Shown here piece by piece: positions 63,701 through 64,000 of a stretch of DNA of 64,000 bases (the stretch's first letter is position 1; every line of letters begins with the position of its first letter). Below the pieces are notes generated by a model. That model was not told the DNA's origin. It saw only the letters and a list, made by a program, of their open reading frames with translations, and ran no database searches. The stretch covers positions 35,176,426 to 35,240,425 of the forward strand of contig CM051036.1 of assembly GCA_027627225.1 (NCBI GenBank). The letters are read 5' to 3'. This DNA is from Congeria kusceri (Eukaryota > Mollusca > Bivalvia > Myida > Dreissenidae). The translations under genes were made by a program, and so were the position numbers.

Positions 63701-64000
63701 TGAAAGGAGAAAGTATCTCACTAAGATGGAATCCAGGACTTAGGGTATAGGTTGAGAACTTACCGGCAGGGTGGCCGGGCATGCAGGTAAATGTCATGTA
63801 GGGCAGCGGACATTACTTGTACCGGTATATACAATTTGGCTTTTAAAAAGGAGGAAATGATCTGAAAGAAAAGAACAATCACACAAAGATGGTATCCCAT
63901 ACTGAGCATATTGGTTGAGAACTTACCGGCTGGGTGGCCAGGTGGGTAGATGCCATGTAGGGCAGCAAGCTGTGGGTACACGTTGTACAAATCCAGGCCC
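3652..64000 (-). CDS. GSE1: GSE1-like coiled-coil corepressor protein, 14 exons, 5' end outside window
   Basis: Spliced minus-strand gene. Exons (high to low): 64000-63927, 25516-25298, 24216-24053, 22947-22811, 19718-19506, 19156-18944, 18566-18385, 15070-14913, 14535-13806, 13461-13255, 12979-12566, 12169-12035, 7806-7703, 3747-3652. Seen: AG/GT borders at every junction, matching phases throughout, and one open frame of 1014 residues plus TAA. Known: human GSE1 (about 1217 residues) is a nuclear protein that copurifies with the LSD1/CoREST-HDAC complex. It has an AAALRKLAKQA block, a PHPFPHPAFR block, a long RE/KE coiled coil, PPLKLDTS...FGLTT followed by RRKRRR, FAHQFHESVL, and a C-terminal coiled coil. 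All have counterparts here in the same order. Inference: a chromatin corepressor subunit acting in the nucleus. No enzymatic domain is visible. The initiator methionine and promoter are not in the window. Confidence 0.9.
4234..4800. mobile_element. Foldback element, copy 2, split by a SINE
   Basis: GAGGCGTGTCATGGGAAAAC start, TTTTCCCACGACACGTCTCA end. The core ATTTATG.TTAGAA...ACTTCCTTG (reverse orientation) is interrupted at 4353-4679 by the SINE. Confidence 0.85.
4359..4679 (+). repeat. tRNA-derived SINE, full-length, inside a foldback element
   Basis: TAGCTCAGTTGGTAGAGCGC (A box) and GCGAGTTCAAGCCC (B box) are followed by the family body (GATTCAAGTAGGGCAGTTGT, ACCGCCGTTATATGACTGAA) and an A-rich end. 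ATGGTTAGAA (4343-4352) and ATGTTTAGAA (4680-4689) flank it, one mismatch, matching the foldback core that it interrupts. Confidence 0.88.
5153..7478. mobile_element. Long-TIR non-coding element, carrying a nested insertion
   Basis: TACTGTGGAATTACTTGAAT at the left, AGTGATTCCACAGTA at the right. Left part aligns with 49060-49990, right part with the complement of 47282-47520. About 1.17 kb without the 6102-7261 insertion. Frames (87 codons at 5828) are not conserved in the other copy. Confidence 0.75.
6102..7261. mobile_element. Tandem-core element, GGGCCC-hairpin family, copy 1 (intron 13)
   Basis: AACAAGAGGGCCCTGAGGGC start, GACGCTCACCTGAG subterminal arm, about five units near 165 bp, end TTGTGCTCAGGTGAGCTAAA. 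Inserted into the long-TIR element 5153-7478. An empty version of the site lies at 47521-47535. Confidence 0.9.
7703..7806 (-). CDS. GSE1: GSE1-like exon 13: C-terminal coiled coil (residues 949-983)
   Basis: Acceptor TTGTTTGCAG, donor ATGGAG followed by GTAGCG; 104 bp, phase 1 to 0. It encodes ERLEHQMLQERNRQLRGENS and RLNLQASQLSQRME. Human: NLERQVLQTQCRRLEAQHYS LSLTAEQLSHSMAEL. The frame stays open past the donor to a TGA at 7640, but that tail does not resemble GSE1, while the donor is exactly in phase with exon 14. Confidence 0.92.
7871..8131. mobile_element. MITE, GGGCCCATATTTATAAAG family, copy 2
   Basis: Left GGGCCCATATTTATAAAGAT, right ATTCTTTATAAATACCAGCC in inverse. Aligns with 619-885. 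Fragments of the same family flank the TTAA element (10400-10438 and 11649-11695). Confidence 0.8.
8132..8393. mobile_element. MITE, CAGAAACATCTTAAGT family, copy 2
   Basis: GGCATGTATTCCAGAAACAT at the left pairs with ATGTTTCTGGAATACGACCC at the right; aligned over 260 bp with 9-270. It abuts the MITE at 7871-8131 and is followed by a third inverted terminus (TGGGCTGGTATTTATAAAGA) at 8395. Confidence 0.8.
8652..10147. mobile_element. TIR element of about 1.5 kb (intron 12)
   Basis: AAAATAAAATATTGTTTGTT followed by TCCCCTCCCGCGACCG at the left is mirrored by CGGTCGCGAGAGGGGA and AACAATATTTTATTTT at the right, about 38 bp of inverted repeat. No long frame. Confidence 0.65.
10443..11644. mobile_element. 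TTAA-flanked TIR element with three internal 400-bp repeats
   Basis: AGACGTTCGCAACAA at the left is matched in inverse at the right (TTGTTGCGAACGTCT), with TTAA at 10439-10442 and 11645-11648. Inside, three tandem units start ACGACAGATTTTCTTAAAA (about 10480, 10867, 11252), each followed by ACGGTACCTGTCGAAGCC-like sequence. No transposase. The TTAA duplication recalls piggyBac, but the termini are not the usual CCC type. Confidence 0.75.
11962..11990. mobile_element. Solo 3' end of a tandem-core element
   Basis: TTTGTGCTCAGGTGAGCTAA is identical to the right terminus of the elements ending at 7261 and 22354, but nothing of the body lies to the left. It sits 45 bp past the exon 12 donor. Confidence 0.6.
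12035..12169 (-). CDS. GSE1: GSE1-like exon 12 (residues 904-948)
   Basis: Acceptor ATGCATTCAG, donor AAGAG followed by GTAATG; 135 bp, phase 1 both sides. It encodes GESGRALSDLSPMSGSQPRM and FEWPGVETVMESYLRHTR. Human: KWQGIEAVFEAYQEHIEEQ. This begins the C-terminal coiled coil. Confidence 0.93.
12566..12979 (-). CDS. GSE1: GSE1-like exon 11 (residues 766-903)
   Basis: Acceptor GCTAATATTTCAG, donor TCTTGTG followed by GTAATG; 414 bp, phase 1 both sides. Opens with HETILQAVVEEKSRR (helical, continuing exon 10), then Ser/Pro-rich sequence with SVKRKLDGDIDDVFNF, and ends with NFAQEFHESVLLSTRQKEM. The last matches human FAHQFHESVLQSTQKAL, one of the best conserved GSE1 motifs. Confidence 0.94.
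13255..13461 (-). CDS. GSE1: GSE1-like exon 10: basic block (residues 697-765)
   Basis: Acceptor ACTGTTATAG with a second, in-phase acceptor 6 bp on (GATGCAG), donor AAAA followed by GTATAT; 207 bp, phase 1 both sides. It encodes DADFEKWRKRRRKMRELSVS, a probable nuclear-localisation-type basic cluster, then SYTADDLCREPEYKMKCQFL and PVPPETRK. Human: QKRRKRRRMLRERSPSPP, YSPDEMNNSPNFEEKKKFLT, ISAEKRK. Tandem acceptors could yield two protein forms differing by two residues. Confidence 0.93.
13806..14535 (-). CDS. GSE1: GSE1-like exon 9, largest exon (residues 454-696)
   Basis: Acceptor TTTGATTTCAG, donor AAGAAAG followed by GTCAGT; 730 bp, phase 0 to 1. The N-terminal two thirds are Ser/Gln/His-rich and poorly conserved. 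It then encodes SKLDMDERRKCESCGEKPYC, an acidic DSECESNGSEGHD stretch, and PPLKLDTSPKKIKLFSELGL ending TTYSQKK. Human has SKLDLEERRRREAQEKGYYY, an acidic DESDEEE tract and PPLKLDTSSEKLEFLQLFGL TTQQQKE. The Cys residues in CESCGEKPYC are not in human and could hint at a local metal site, but this is speculation. Confidence 0.95.
14913..15070 (-). CDS. GSE1: GSE1-like exon 8 (residues 401-453)
   Basis: Acceptor GTAATCCAG, donor AATAGG followed by GTATGA; 158 bp, phase 1 to phase 0. It encodes SKFSSVVQGSSKGLGIADRY and RRDERRSSKDEYSVPGSRPS. Little direct similarity to human; accepted because the frame is open across it and both junction phases fit neighbours. Ser/Arg-rich, probably disordered. 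Confidence 0.78.
15232..15880. repeat. 28-bp minisatellite, about 23 copies (intron 7)
   Basis: Unit ACTTGACCTTCCTTTCACGC followed by CTACTAAC. Variants CTTGACC, CCTGACC and ATTTGACC, and CACGCC or CATGCC. Each unit carries TGACCTT, the complement of the nuclear-receptor half-site AAGGTCA. It lies about 160 bp past exon 8's acceptor side. Confidence 0.95.
16508..16632. repeat. Long hairpin (about 46-bp arms) inside the hAT-like element
   Basis: Arm 16508-16555 (contains GGGTCTATCTTTTTGCACGT) pairs with 16587-16632 (ACGTGCAAAAAGATAGACCC) around a loop of about 31 bp. Few mismatches. Confidence 0.85.
17302..17750. repeat. Direct repeat with an extra hairpin inside the hAT-like element
   Basis: CCTGCTAACATGGTAGAAAG begins a roughly 160-bp unit at 17302 and again at 17491. 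The second copy is interrupted at 17607-17710 by an inverted repeat (CCTGTCCACGGGCTGCATG against CATGCTGCCCGTGGACAGG) placed at a CTGCGTAG palindrome. Confidence 0.8.
18385..18566 (-). CDS. GSE1: GSE1-like exon 7: RE-rich coiled coil (residues 340-400)
   Basis: Acceptor TTCTGTACAG, donor ACAG followed by GTATTG; 182 bp, phase 2 to phase 1. It encodes QEEKQRELERERERE, KEAAQRERHRAAEREAEKQR and RDRLAQRDLR, a charged helical segment matching the long RE/KE repeat of GSE1 but shorter than human. Likely mediates protein contacts by coiled-coil pairing. The edge of a hAT-like element lies about 29 bp past its donor. Confidence 0.92.
18944..19156 (-). CDS. GSE1: GSE1-like exon 6 (residues 269-339)
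   Basis: Acceptor GGCATCCCCCAG, donor GAAAG followed by GTGGGT; 213 bp, phase 2 both sides, same length as exon 5. It encodes FDDPLLMERYRMMQSPYMPY, HPSLHPLLAAGARYPADIF and a final MMAER. Human has SLPPLHPSAMHLHLSGVRYPPEL and SAERL at this point. Pro/Met/Tyr-rich, probably disordered before the coiled coil. Confidence 0.93.
19506..19718 (-). CDS. GSE1: GSE1-like exon 5 (residues 198-268)
   Basis: Acceptor CTTTTTTCCAG, donor CTTCAG followed by GTACTG; 213 bp, phase 2 on both sides. It encodes MTPPSTPGAGSPLSAREE, GFQPYRPGDEFRPPLS, an eight-alanine run, then YPAFLPPHAFPHPAFR. The human counterpart reads SFRPYHTTDDLRMSSLPP ... YLAPHPFPHPAFR, so this is the most diagnostic block. The alanine run is longer than in human and encoded by mixed GCN codons. 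Confidence 0.95.
20041..20157. repeat. Perfect 60-bp tandem duplication
   Basis: TGTTCCTTTGTGTGTAATAG and the following bases repeat identically at an offset of exactly 60 bp. Very recent event. Confidence 0.9.
20297..22354. mobile_element. Tandem-core element, GGGCCC-hairpin family, copy 2 (intron 4)
   Basis: Starts AACAAGAGGGCCCTGAGGGC, then GACGCTCACCTGA. About ten units near 165 bp follow, each with TATATAAACCATGTGACCCC, GTTTTGACCCCAGGGGCATA and GGCCTTGCGGTTTCAGAGG. Then a unique 3' part and the end TGTGCTCAGGTGAGCTAAAA. Non-coding. It is twice as long as the 6.1-kb copy through unit number alone. Confidence 0.9.
22530..22625 (+). repeat. Possible tRNA-like SINE head remnant
   Basis: TAGTTGGTTAAAGCGCTGTC resembles an A box and GTCGTGAGTTTGATACCC a B box, about 50 bp apart. 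No flanking duplication or family body found. Confidence 0.3.
22811..22947 (-). CDS. GSE1: GSE1-like exon 4 (residues 153-197), donor uncertain
   Basis: Strong acceptor (ATCTTTCCCAG). Frame continues from exon 3 as SMDRLHSNSSIYEPGGK, then a charged Ser/Arg-rich tail ending QSARNR. Human GSE1 also has a Ser/Arg-rich segment here. Two donors compete. The consensus one, GGGGGAG followed by GTAAGC (exon end 22899), leaves phase 1, which does not fit exon 5. The weak one, AACAG followed by GTCATG (exon end 22811), leaves phase 2, which fits. I chose the phase-compatible end. An unseen exon in the repeat-filled intron could reconcile the strong donor. Confidence 0.65.
23021..23241. mobile_element. 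Foldback element, copy 3 (intron 3)
   Basis: GAGGCATGTCGTGGGAAGAA start, CCCACGACACGTCTCA end, core reverse orientation. It begins only 74 bp upstream of the exon 4 acceptor. Confidence 0.85.
24053..24216 (-). CDS. GSE1: GSE1-like exon 3 (residues 98-152)
   Basis: Acceptor ATTGTAG, donor GACCG followed by GTATGT; 164 bp, phase 1 to phase 0. It encodes a Thr/Ser/Pro-rich stretch with LTSPPVVAIAPTQSH, matching the human STPPVVTIAPTKT segment. Low complexity suggests a disordered linker. The frame is shared with exon 2 through the split GAA codon. Confidence 0.88.
24749..25003. mobile_element. Foldback element, copy 4 (intron 2)
   Basis: GAGGGGTGTCGTGGGAAAAC start, CCCACGACACGCCTCA end, core in reverse orientation. 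Near-complete copy with the nested inner palindromes preserved. Confidence 0.85.
25298..25516 (-). CDS. GSE1: GSE1-like exon 2 (residues 25-97)
   Basis: Acceptor TTGCTAG at the high end, donor CCTG followed by GTAAGCG at the low end; 219 bp, phase 1 on both sides. It encodes NTATVSPLHHVTSP and SQSGFAAALRKLANQAKDPP. Known: the human N-terminal region has TATVNPLTPSPLNG and SFAAALRKLAKQAEEP at the equivalent place. The high conservation of AAALRKLA suggests an interaction surface, but its partner is not shown by sequence. The exon is symmetric, so skipping it would keep the frame. Confidence 0.93.
26179..26733. mobile_element. Tandem-core element, CTGTC-hairpin family, copy 1
   Basis: AACAAGAGCTGTCAGAGGAC start, GCGCGCTCGACTATTCGAAG subterminal arm, and a degenerate right arm TTCGAAAATAGTTTGAGCTAA. 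Two and a half units. Confidence 0.8.
27021..27238. mobile_element. Foldback element, copy 5
   Basis: Diverged left end (AGTCGTGTCTAGTGAATATC), right end TTTTCCCACGATACACC, core reverse orientation (ATGTTTGGAAGAGACTTCCT). Confidence 0.8.
27571..27816. mobile_element. Foldback element, copy 6
   Basis: AGACATGTCGTGGGAAAACC start, GGTTTTCCCACGACATG end, core forward (TATTATGGTATTTTCTTTTT). Confidence 0.85.
28748..28852. repeat. Polypyrimidine (CT/CCCT) low-complexity tract
   Basis: Runs of CTCTCTCTCT, CCCTCCCTCC and CTTTCTCTCTTTC. The minus-strand frame rich in G, R and E is an artefact of this composition. Confidence 0.85.
29800..29926. repeat. 28-bp tandem repeat, about 4.5 copies
   Basis: Unit AATCCATTTTTGCCATTTCT followed by ACCAGCAA. 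Substitutions accumulate towards the right. Confidence 0.85.
30122..32513 (+). mobile_element. Harbinger-like non-autonomous DNA transposon, copy 1
   Basis: Starts GGCCAGTCCTTTTTTATTTT and ends with the inverted AAAAAGTCCTGGCC. TTA duplicated at 30119-30121 and 32514-32516. Aligns over its whole length with 52305-54665 in inverse orientation. Internal frames (94 codons at 30815, 71 at 31543, 98 on the minus strand at 32001) show no recognisable domain, and the 107-codon frame of copy 2 is interrupted here. Confidence 0.75.
32955..33192. mobile_element. Foldback element, copy 7 (right end eroded)
   Basis: AGGCGTGTTGTGTATAAACT start; core in reverse orientation with GGATATACCATTAAAGCGG. The right arm stops at AAGCTCGGTTTTC without the terminal CACGACACGCC. 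Confidence 0.8.
33587..33810. mobile_element. Foldback element, copy 8
   Basis: GCGCGTCGTGAGAAAACCGG start, TTCCCACGACGCGGCTCA end, core forward orientation. Well-preserved palindromic TTAGCCTGTGCGGACTGCAC segment in the right arm. Confidence 0.85.
34776..35049. mobile_element. AACAAGAG-type element without tandem core (third family)
   Basis: Begins AACAAGAGCTGTTTTTAAAA, a start plus a short hairpin (AGCTGTTTT/AAAACAGTT), then ATGCCCCCTCTAGG. Single-copy body of about 270 bp with an indistinct right end near GGGGGACACAATAAC. The start architecture matches the other families but the body does not. Confidence 0.5.
35520..35752. mobile_element. Foldback element, copy 9
   Basis: TGCGTGTCGTGGGAAAACCC start, ACGACACGCCTCA end, core in forward orientation (GGTATTTTCTGTTTCAAAG). 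Inner arm TTCCGCTTCTATGG pairs with GGCGGAAAGTGCC. Confidence 0.85.
36077..37130. mobile_element. Tandem-core element, CTGTC-hairpin family, copy 2
   Basis: Same ends as the 39.0-kb copy (AACAAGAGCTGTCAGAGGAC; TTCGAATAGTCAAGCTAAAA), with about five units near 165 bp. Overlapping short frames reading NNLCSFEVTKLLN are by-products of the repeat. Confidence 0.85.
37757..38011. mobile_element. MITE with GGGCCCGTATTCACC termini
   Basis: GGCCCGTATTCACCAACCCA at the left pairs with AATTGGTTCGTAATACGGGCC at the right in inverse, and inner AAGCTTAGACTT pairs with AAGTCTTAAGTC. A diverged relative lies at about 957-1150. Confidence 0.75.
38012..39027. other. Intron segment without a gene
   Basis: AT-rich with A-, C- and G-runs at 38050-38385. 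No repeat family or coding signal recognised. Confidence 0.5.
39028..39595. mobile_element. Tandem-core element, CTGTC-hairpin family, copy 3
   Basis: Begins AACAAGAGCTGTCAGAGGAC, followed by GCGCTCGACTATTCGAAG. Ends TTCGAATAGTCGAGCTAAAA. Two units of about 165 bp, each with GGGCATAACTCTGTCAAAAT and AGTTGATGACAAAGG-like segments. No coding. Confidence 0.85.
39952..40351 (-). CDS. Unassigned 133-codon open frame or exon candidate
   Basis: Longest minus-strand frame in intron 1. It includes MFTRSLNMAAIIPINYPLES, LDLKIQYPHNMGGGIDFQFE and LTATFKIVKKQVPG, a composition unlike the surrounding repeats. I do not recognise the family. A possible acceptor (ACAATGCAG) and a possible donor (CACGC followed by GTAAGA) bound about 40339-40018 and are both phase 1, so it could be spliced between exons 1 and 2. 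The polypyrimidine tract is poor. Equally possible: a decayed retrocopy or a fragment of a transposon protein. Confidence 0.3.
40697..40991 (-). repeat. tRNA-derived SINE, full-length, with 12-bp target duplication
   Basis: On the minus strand it starts with TAGCTCAGTTGGTAGAGCGC (A box) and a B-box-like GTGAGTTCC. It continues with the same body as the 4.36-kb copy and ends in a CAAAACAAAAC tail. Flanked by perfect ATCAATATAAAT at 40685-40696 and 40992-41003, as expected for LINE-driven retrotransposition. Confidence 0.9.
41486..41666. mobile_element. Foldback element, copy 10 (3' truncated)
   Basis: GAGGCGTGTCCCCCGACACC start, core in forward orientation (TTTTATGGTATTTTCC), ends at GAAAGTGCCATCCC without the outer right arm. 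Confidence 0.8.
41935..42143. repeat. 35-bp tandem repeat, about 6 copies
   Basis: Unit GAGAATTTGCAGCTGAAATA followed by TGTGTGAAATATGCT. The minus-strand frame through it reads FSAYFTHISAANS cyclically; no functional protein is implied. Confidence 0.9.
42180..43167. other. Intron segment, nothing recognised
   Basis: AT-rich sequence with no repeat boundary or coding signal that I could support. Confidence 0.5.
43168..43330. repeat. Inverted block of the 32-bp repeat, about 5 copies
   Basis: Units in the opposite orientation (AAGCCCCTTGGT and TGACAGAGTGGACATAAGCC), separated from the main array by about 160 bp of unrelated sequence. Confidence 0.85.
43490..44797. repeat. 32-bp tandem array, about 40 copies
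   Basis: Unit AAGGGGCTTATGTCCACTCT followed by GTTAAATCTACC. Variants: GTTACAT or GTCAAAT; CTCTG, CTGTG or CGCTG; TCTACC or ATACC. In 44400-44660 the variants repeat as a three-unit, 96-bp cycle. The unit has no stop in any forward frame and 32 is not a multiple of 3, so all three frames encode the same cycling peptide (CPLCQIYQGAYVHS and related). This explains the long open frames here; they are not evidence of a gene. Confidence 0.95.
44798..45485. other. Intron segment, nothing recognised
   Basis: AT-rich sequence between the 32-bp array and the 45.5-kb TIR element. No repeat or coding signal seen. Confidence 0.5.
45486..46434. mobile_element. TIR element of about 0.95 kb with perfect 21-bp termini
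   Basis: GTAAAACGTTGTGTATTACGC at 45486-45506 is repeated perfectly in inverse at 46414-46434. The interior carries a 97-bp tandem duplication (about 45571-45763). No transposase frame, hence non-autonomous. Confidence 0.75.
46969..47135 (-). repeat. tRNA-derived SINE, 5'-truncated copy
   Basis: Minus-strand copy of the 3' body of the 4.36-kb SINE, containing ACCGCCGT-like and ATTGCAGTCGTATT-related sequence. Flanked by AAAATATAAA at 46959-46968 and 47136-47145, consistent with a target-site duplication. Confidence 0.75.
47282..47622 (-). mobile_element. Partial inverted copy of the 5.15-7.48 kb element (empty site)
   Basis: Reverse complement of 6010-6099 joined directly to 7262-7480. The 1.16-kb tandem-core element present at 6102-7261 is absent here. 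The junction lies at about 47521-47535, within an A-run. Confidence 0.75.
47624..48400. mobile_element. AACAAGAG-type tandem-core element (fourth family)
   Basis: Starts AACAAGAG directly after a truncated piece of the long-TIR element. It contains about three units near 47880-48360 beginning CTATTTTTAGC, followed by GGCCATTTTGTGCAG. This motif resembles the 3' part of the 6.1-kb element (CTATTTTTAGCTCTGGTGAC). The right end is not clear. Confidence 0.5.
49026..50183. mobile_element. Long-TIR (about 65 bp) non-coding element
   Basis: The left end, TTTGTAGTACAAAGTGG then GGAATCACTTGAATT, is matched in inverted form at 50110-50183. The interior at 49100-49990 aligns in the same orientation with 5160-6010. 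No long frame. A large MITE or foldback transposon. Confidence 0.75.
50281..50407. mobile_element. Foldback element, copy 11 (core deleted)
   Basis: Outer arms only: GAGGTGTGTTGTGGGAAAAC at the left, AACCACGACACGCCTCA at the right. The central 100-odd bases present in other copies are missing, leaving a 127-bp palindrome. Confidence 0.8.
50408..52301. other. Intron 1 segment without a gene
   Basis: AT-rich intron with one SINE fragment at 50.9-51.07 kb and a short direct repeat (GGTAATACCAACAATGCA) at about 51460-51495. Nothing else was recognised. Confidence 0.6.
50905..51065 (-). repeat. tRNA-derived SINE fragment (third family)
   Basis: On the minus strand, TAGCGCCATGGTTAGCACAC resembles an A-box region. 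A B-box-like TTCAGTTCCAGGACC follows, then a tail with AGTTGGTGGTCATTG and ending GGTTTTCCCCCACAGC. No flanking duplication was found. Confidence 0.45.
52305..54665 (-). mobile_element. Harbinger-like non-autonomous DNA transposon, copy 2
   Basis: Terminal inverted repeats of about 35 bp start GGCCAGGACTTTTT at the left. The right end, inverted, reads GGCCAGGCCC then TTATTTTCTGGTTTACAAAA. The element is flanked by TAA at 52302-52304 and 54666-54668. It is the inverted, near-identical partner of 30122-32513. Known: 3-bp TWA target duplications and GG-rich termini are typical of PIF/Harbinger. No transposase or Myb-like frame is recognisable; frames of 71 and 107 codons are shared in part with copy 1 but have no known domain. 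Confidence 0.75.
55481..55602. repeat. Inverted-repeat (hairpin) segment
   Basis: CATACAGGCACTGTTATT at the left is matched by AATAACAGTGCCTGCAGG at the right, with further pairing of AGTCC and GGAC inside. Fragments resembling the arms (CATATAGGCACTGG and similar) recur to about 55885. Probably a small MITE or relic transposon end. Confidence 0.5.
56267..56482. repeat. Tandem duplication of about 106 bp
   Basis: GAAAACAATGCCCTAAGAAT begins both copies (about 56267 and 56373). The copies differ at only a few bases, so the duplication is recent. No coding content. Confidence 0.85.
57917..59868. repeat. 29-bp tandem minisatellite, about 65 copies
   Basis: Unit roughly ACATCAGACTCACTGACCCA plus CCCATTACG or CCTATTATG. 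CTCACTGA recurs every 29 bp. Units alternate between CATTACG/CATTACA and TATTATG types without a strict order, and degrade toward 59.4-59.9 kb. The 29-bp period gives short chance frames only. Confidence 0.95.
60571..60800. mobile_element. Nested-palindrome foldback element, copy 12
   Basis: Begins AGGCGTGTCGTGGGAAAACC and ends with the inverted GACATGCCTCA. The core reads TTTATGTTTAGATGAGACTT (reverse orientation). The inner arms carry the GGCAATTTTC.../GCGGAAAGTGCC pair. Confidence 0.85.
61845..62202. repeat. Compound 45/17-bp tandem array
   Basis: Units contain AACTCTGTTAATGTAATGG, then TACTGTTTCATGTACCGTTA; period about 45 bp. The 17-bp subunit TTAATGTAATGGTACTG is expanded on its own at about 61970 and again at 62105-62195. 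Non-coding, intronic. Confidence 0.85.
62490..62672 (-). repeat. tRNA-derived SINE (second family)
   Basis: Read on the minus strand, a tRNA-like head with TAGTGGATATGGTGTCCGCC and a B-box-like GGTCCCGGGTTCAATC lies near 62600-62650. It is followed by a conserved tail with ACTGGTTCTTCCCAGG. A weaker relative of the tail occurs on the plus strand near 29600. The anticodon arm does not fold convincingly and sequence continues past the tRNA end, so a SINE fits better than a functional tRNA. Confidence 0.5.
63140..63926. repeat. Degenerate tandem duplication around the exon 1 donor
   Basis: Phrases recur in order at roughly 63150, 63537, 63683 and 63837: a TTTGGCTTTCAAAAGGAGGA-like start, a GATCTGAAAG or AATAAGGAAGAATC segment, then GATGGTATCC and GTTGAGAACTTACCGGC. 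The two downstream copies keep the splice-donor context. Copy lengths differ, so this is an old, eroded duplication. A 60-codon plus-strand open frame at 63144-63326 falls inside and has no recognisable domain. Confidence 0.5.
63764..63806 (-). pseudogene. Decayed duplicate of the exon 1 3' end and splice donor
   Basis: About 160 bp downstream of exon 1 on the same strand, the last 40-odd bases of the exon recur with substitutions (reading AALHDIYLHA instead of AALHGIYPPG). They are followed by the same ACTTACCGGC donor context (plus-strand spelling) and the same downstream intron start. The coding part loses similarity after about 14 codons and no acceptor is evident. Likely a local tandem duplication of the exon-intron boundary that is no longer used. 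Confidence 0.55.
63927..64000 (-). CDS. GSE1: GSE1-like exon 1 of window (partial, residues 1-24)
   Basis: Open frame reading LDLYNVYPQLAALHGIYPPG, ending in CCAGCCG followed by a canonical GTAAGT donor. The donor leaves one base (phase 1), exactly what exon 2 needs; the joined codon is GGT. I do not recognise this peptide from vertebrate GSE1, so assignment to the same gene rests on strand, phase and absence of another gene between. It could instead belong to an upstream neighbour or an alternative 5' exon. The exon runs off the window edge. Confidence 0.5.

Overview
This window is eukaryotic, AT-rich, intron-rich DNA. It is most likely from a bivalve mollusc. Two things suggest this: the type of interspersed repeats (foldback elements, tandem-core elements with a shared terminal structure, tRNA-derived SINEs) and a metazoan gene with long introns. 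A dreissenid mussel is my best guess from the repeat families, but that is an inference, not something the sequence proves. I see no prokaryotic operons, rRNA or CRISPR.

The only gene I can support lies on the minus strand and spans the whole window. It is a homologue of GSE1 (genetic suppressor element 1), a coiled-coil nuclear protein associated with the LSD1/CoREST-HDAC corepressor. I placed 14 exons. They run from a partial exon at 63927-64000 down to a terminal exon whose TAA stop is at 3652-3654. All 13 introns have phase-compatible junctions, and the spliced reading frame is open for 3045 nt (1014 residues plus stop). Exons 2-14 are clustered in 3.6-25.5 kb. Exon 1 is about 38 kb upstream and is the least certain. 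The conserved blocks occur in vertebrate GSE1 order: the AAALRKLA block, the PHPAFR block, the RE-rich coiled coil, the PPLKLDTS/FGLTT-like block with its basic KRRRK tail, the FAQEFHESVL block, and the C-terminal coiled coil.

Everything else is intronic or downstream repeat DNA, and much of it can be resolved into individual insertions. There are: (i) twelve copies of a nested-palindrome foldback element; (ii) a group of elements that begin AACAAGAG plus a hairpin, carry about 165-bp tandem cores, and end GAGCTAAAAA (6.1-7.3, 20.3-22.4, 26.2-26.7, 36.1-37.1, 39.0-39.6 kb, plus relatives at 34.8 and 47.6 kb); (iii) a pair of inverted 2.4-kb Harbinger-like elements with 3-bp target duplications (30.1-32.5 and 52.3-54.7 kb); (iv) a 2.2-kb hAT-like element next to the splice donor of exon 7; (v) a TTAA-flanked element with three internal 400-bp repeats; (vi) several MITEs and long-TIR elements; (vii) tRNA-derived SINEs with target duplications.

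Six tandem arrays also occur. The main ones are 28 bp (15.2-15.9 kb), 32 bp (43.2-44.8 kb, partly inverted and with higher-order structure), 29 bp (57.9-59.9 kb) and 45/17 bp (61.8-62.2 kb). Most short open frames are products of these repeats. I do not see a clearly new biochemical system. The most interesting signals are the shared architecture of the tandem-core elements, the paralogous empty site that fixes one of their insertion points, and the decayed duplicate of the exon 1 splice boundary.
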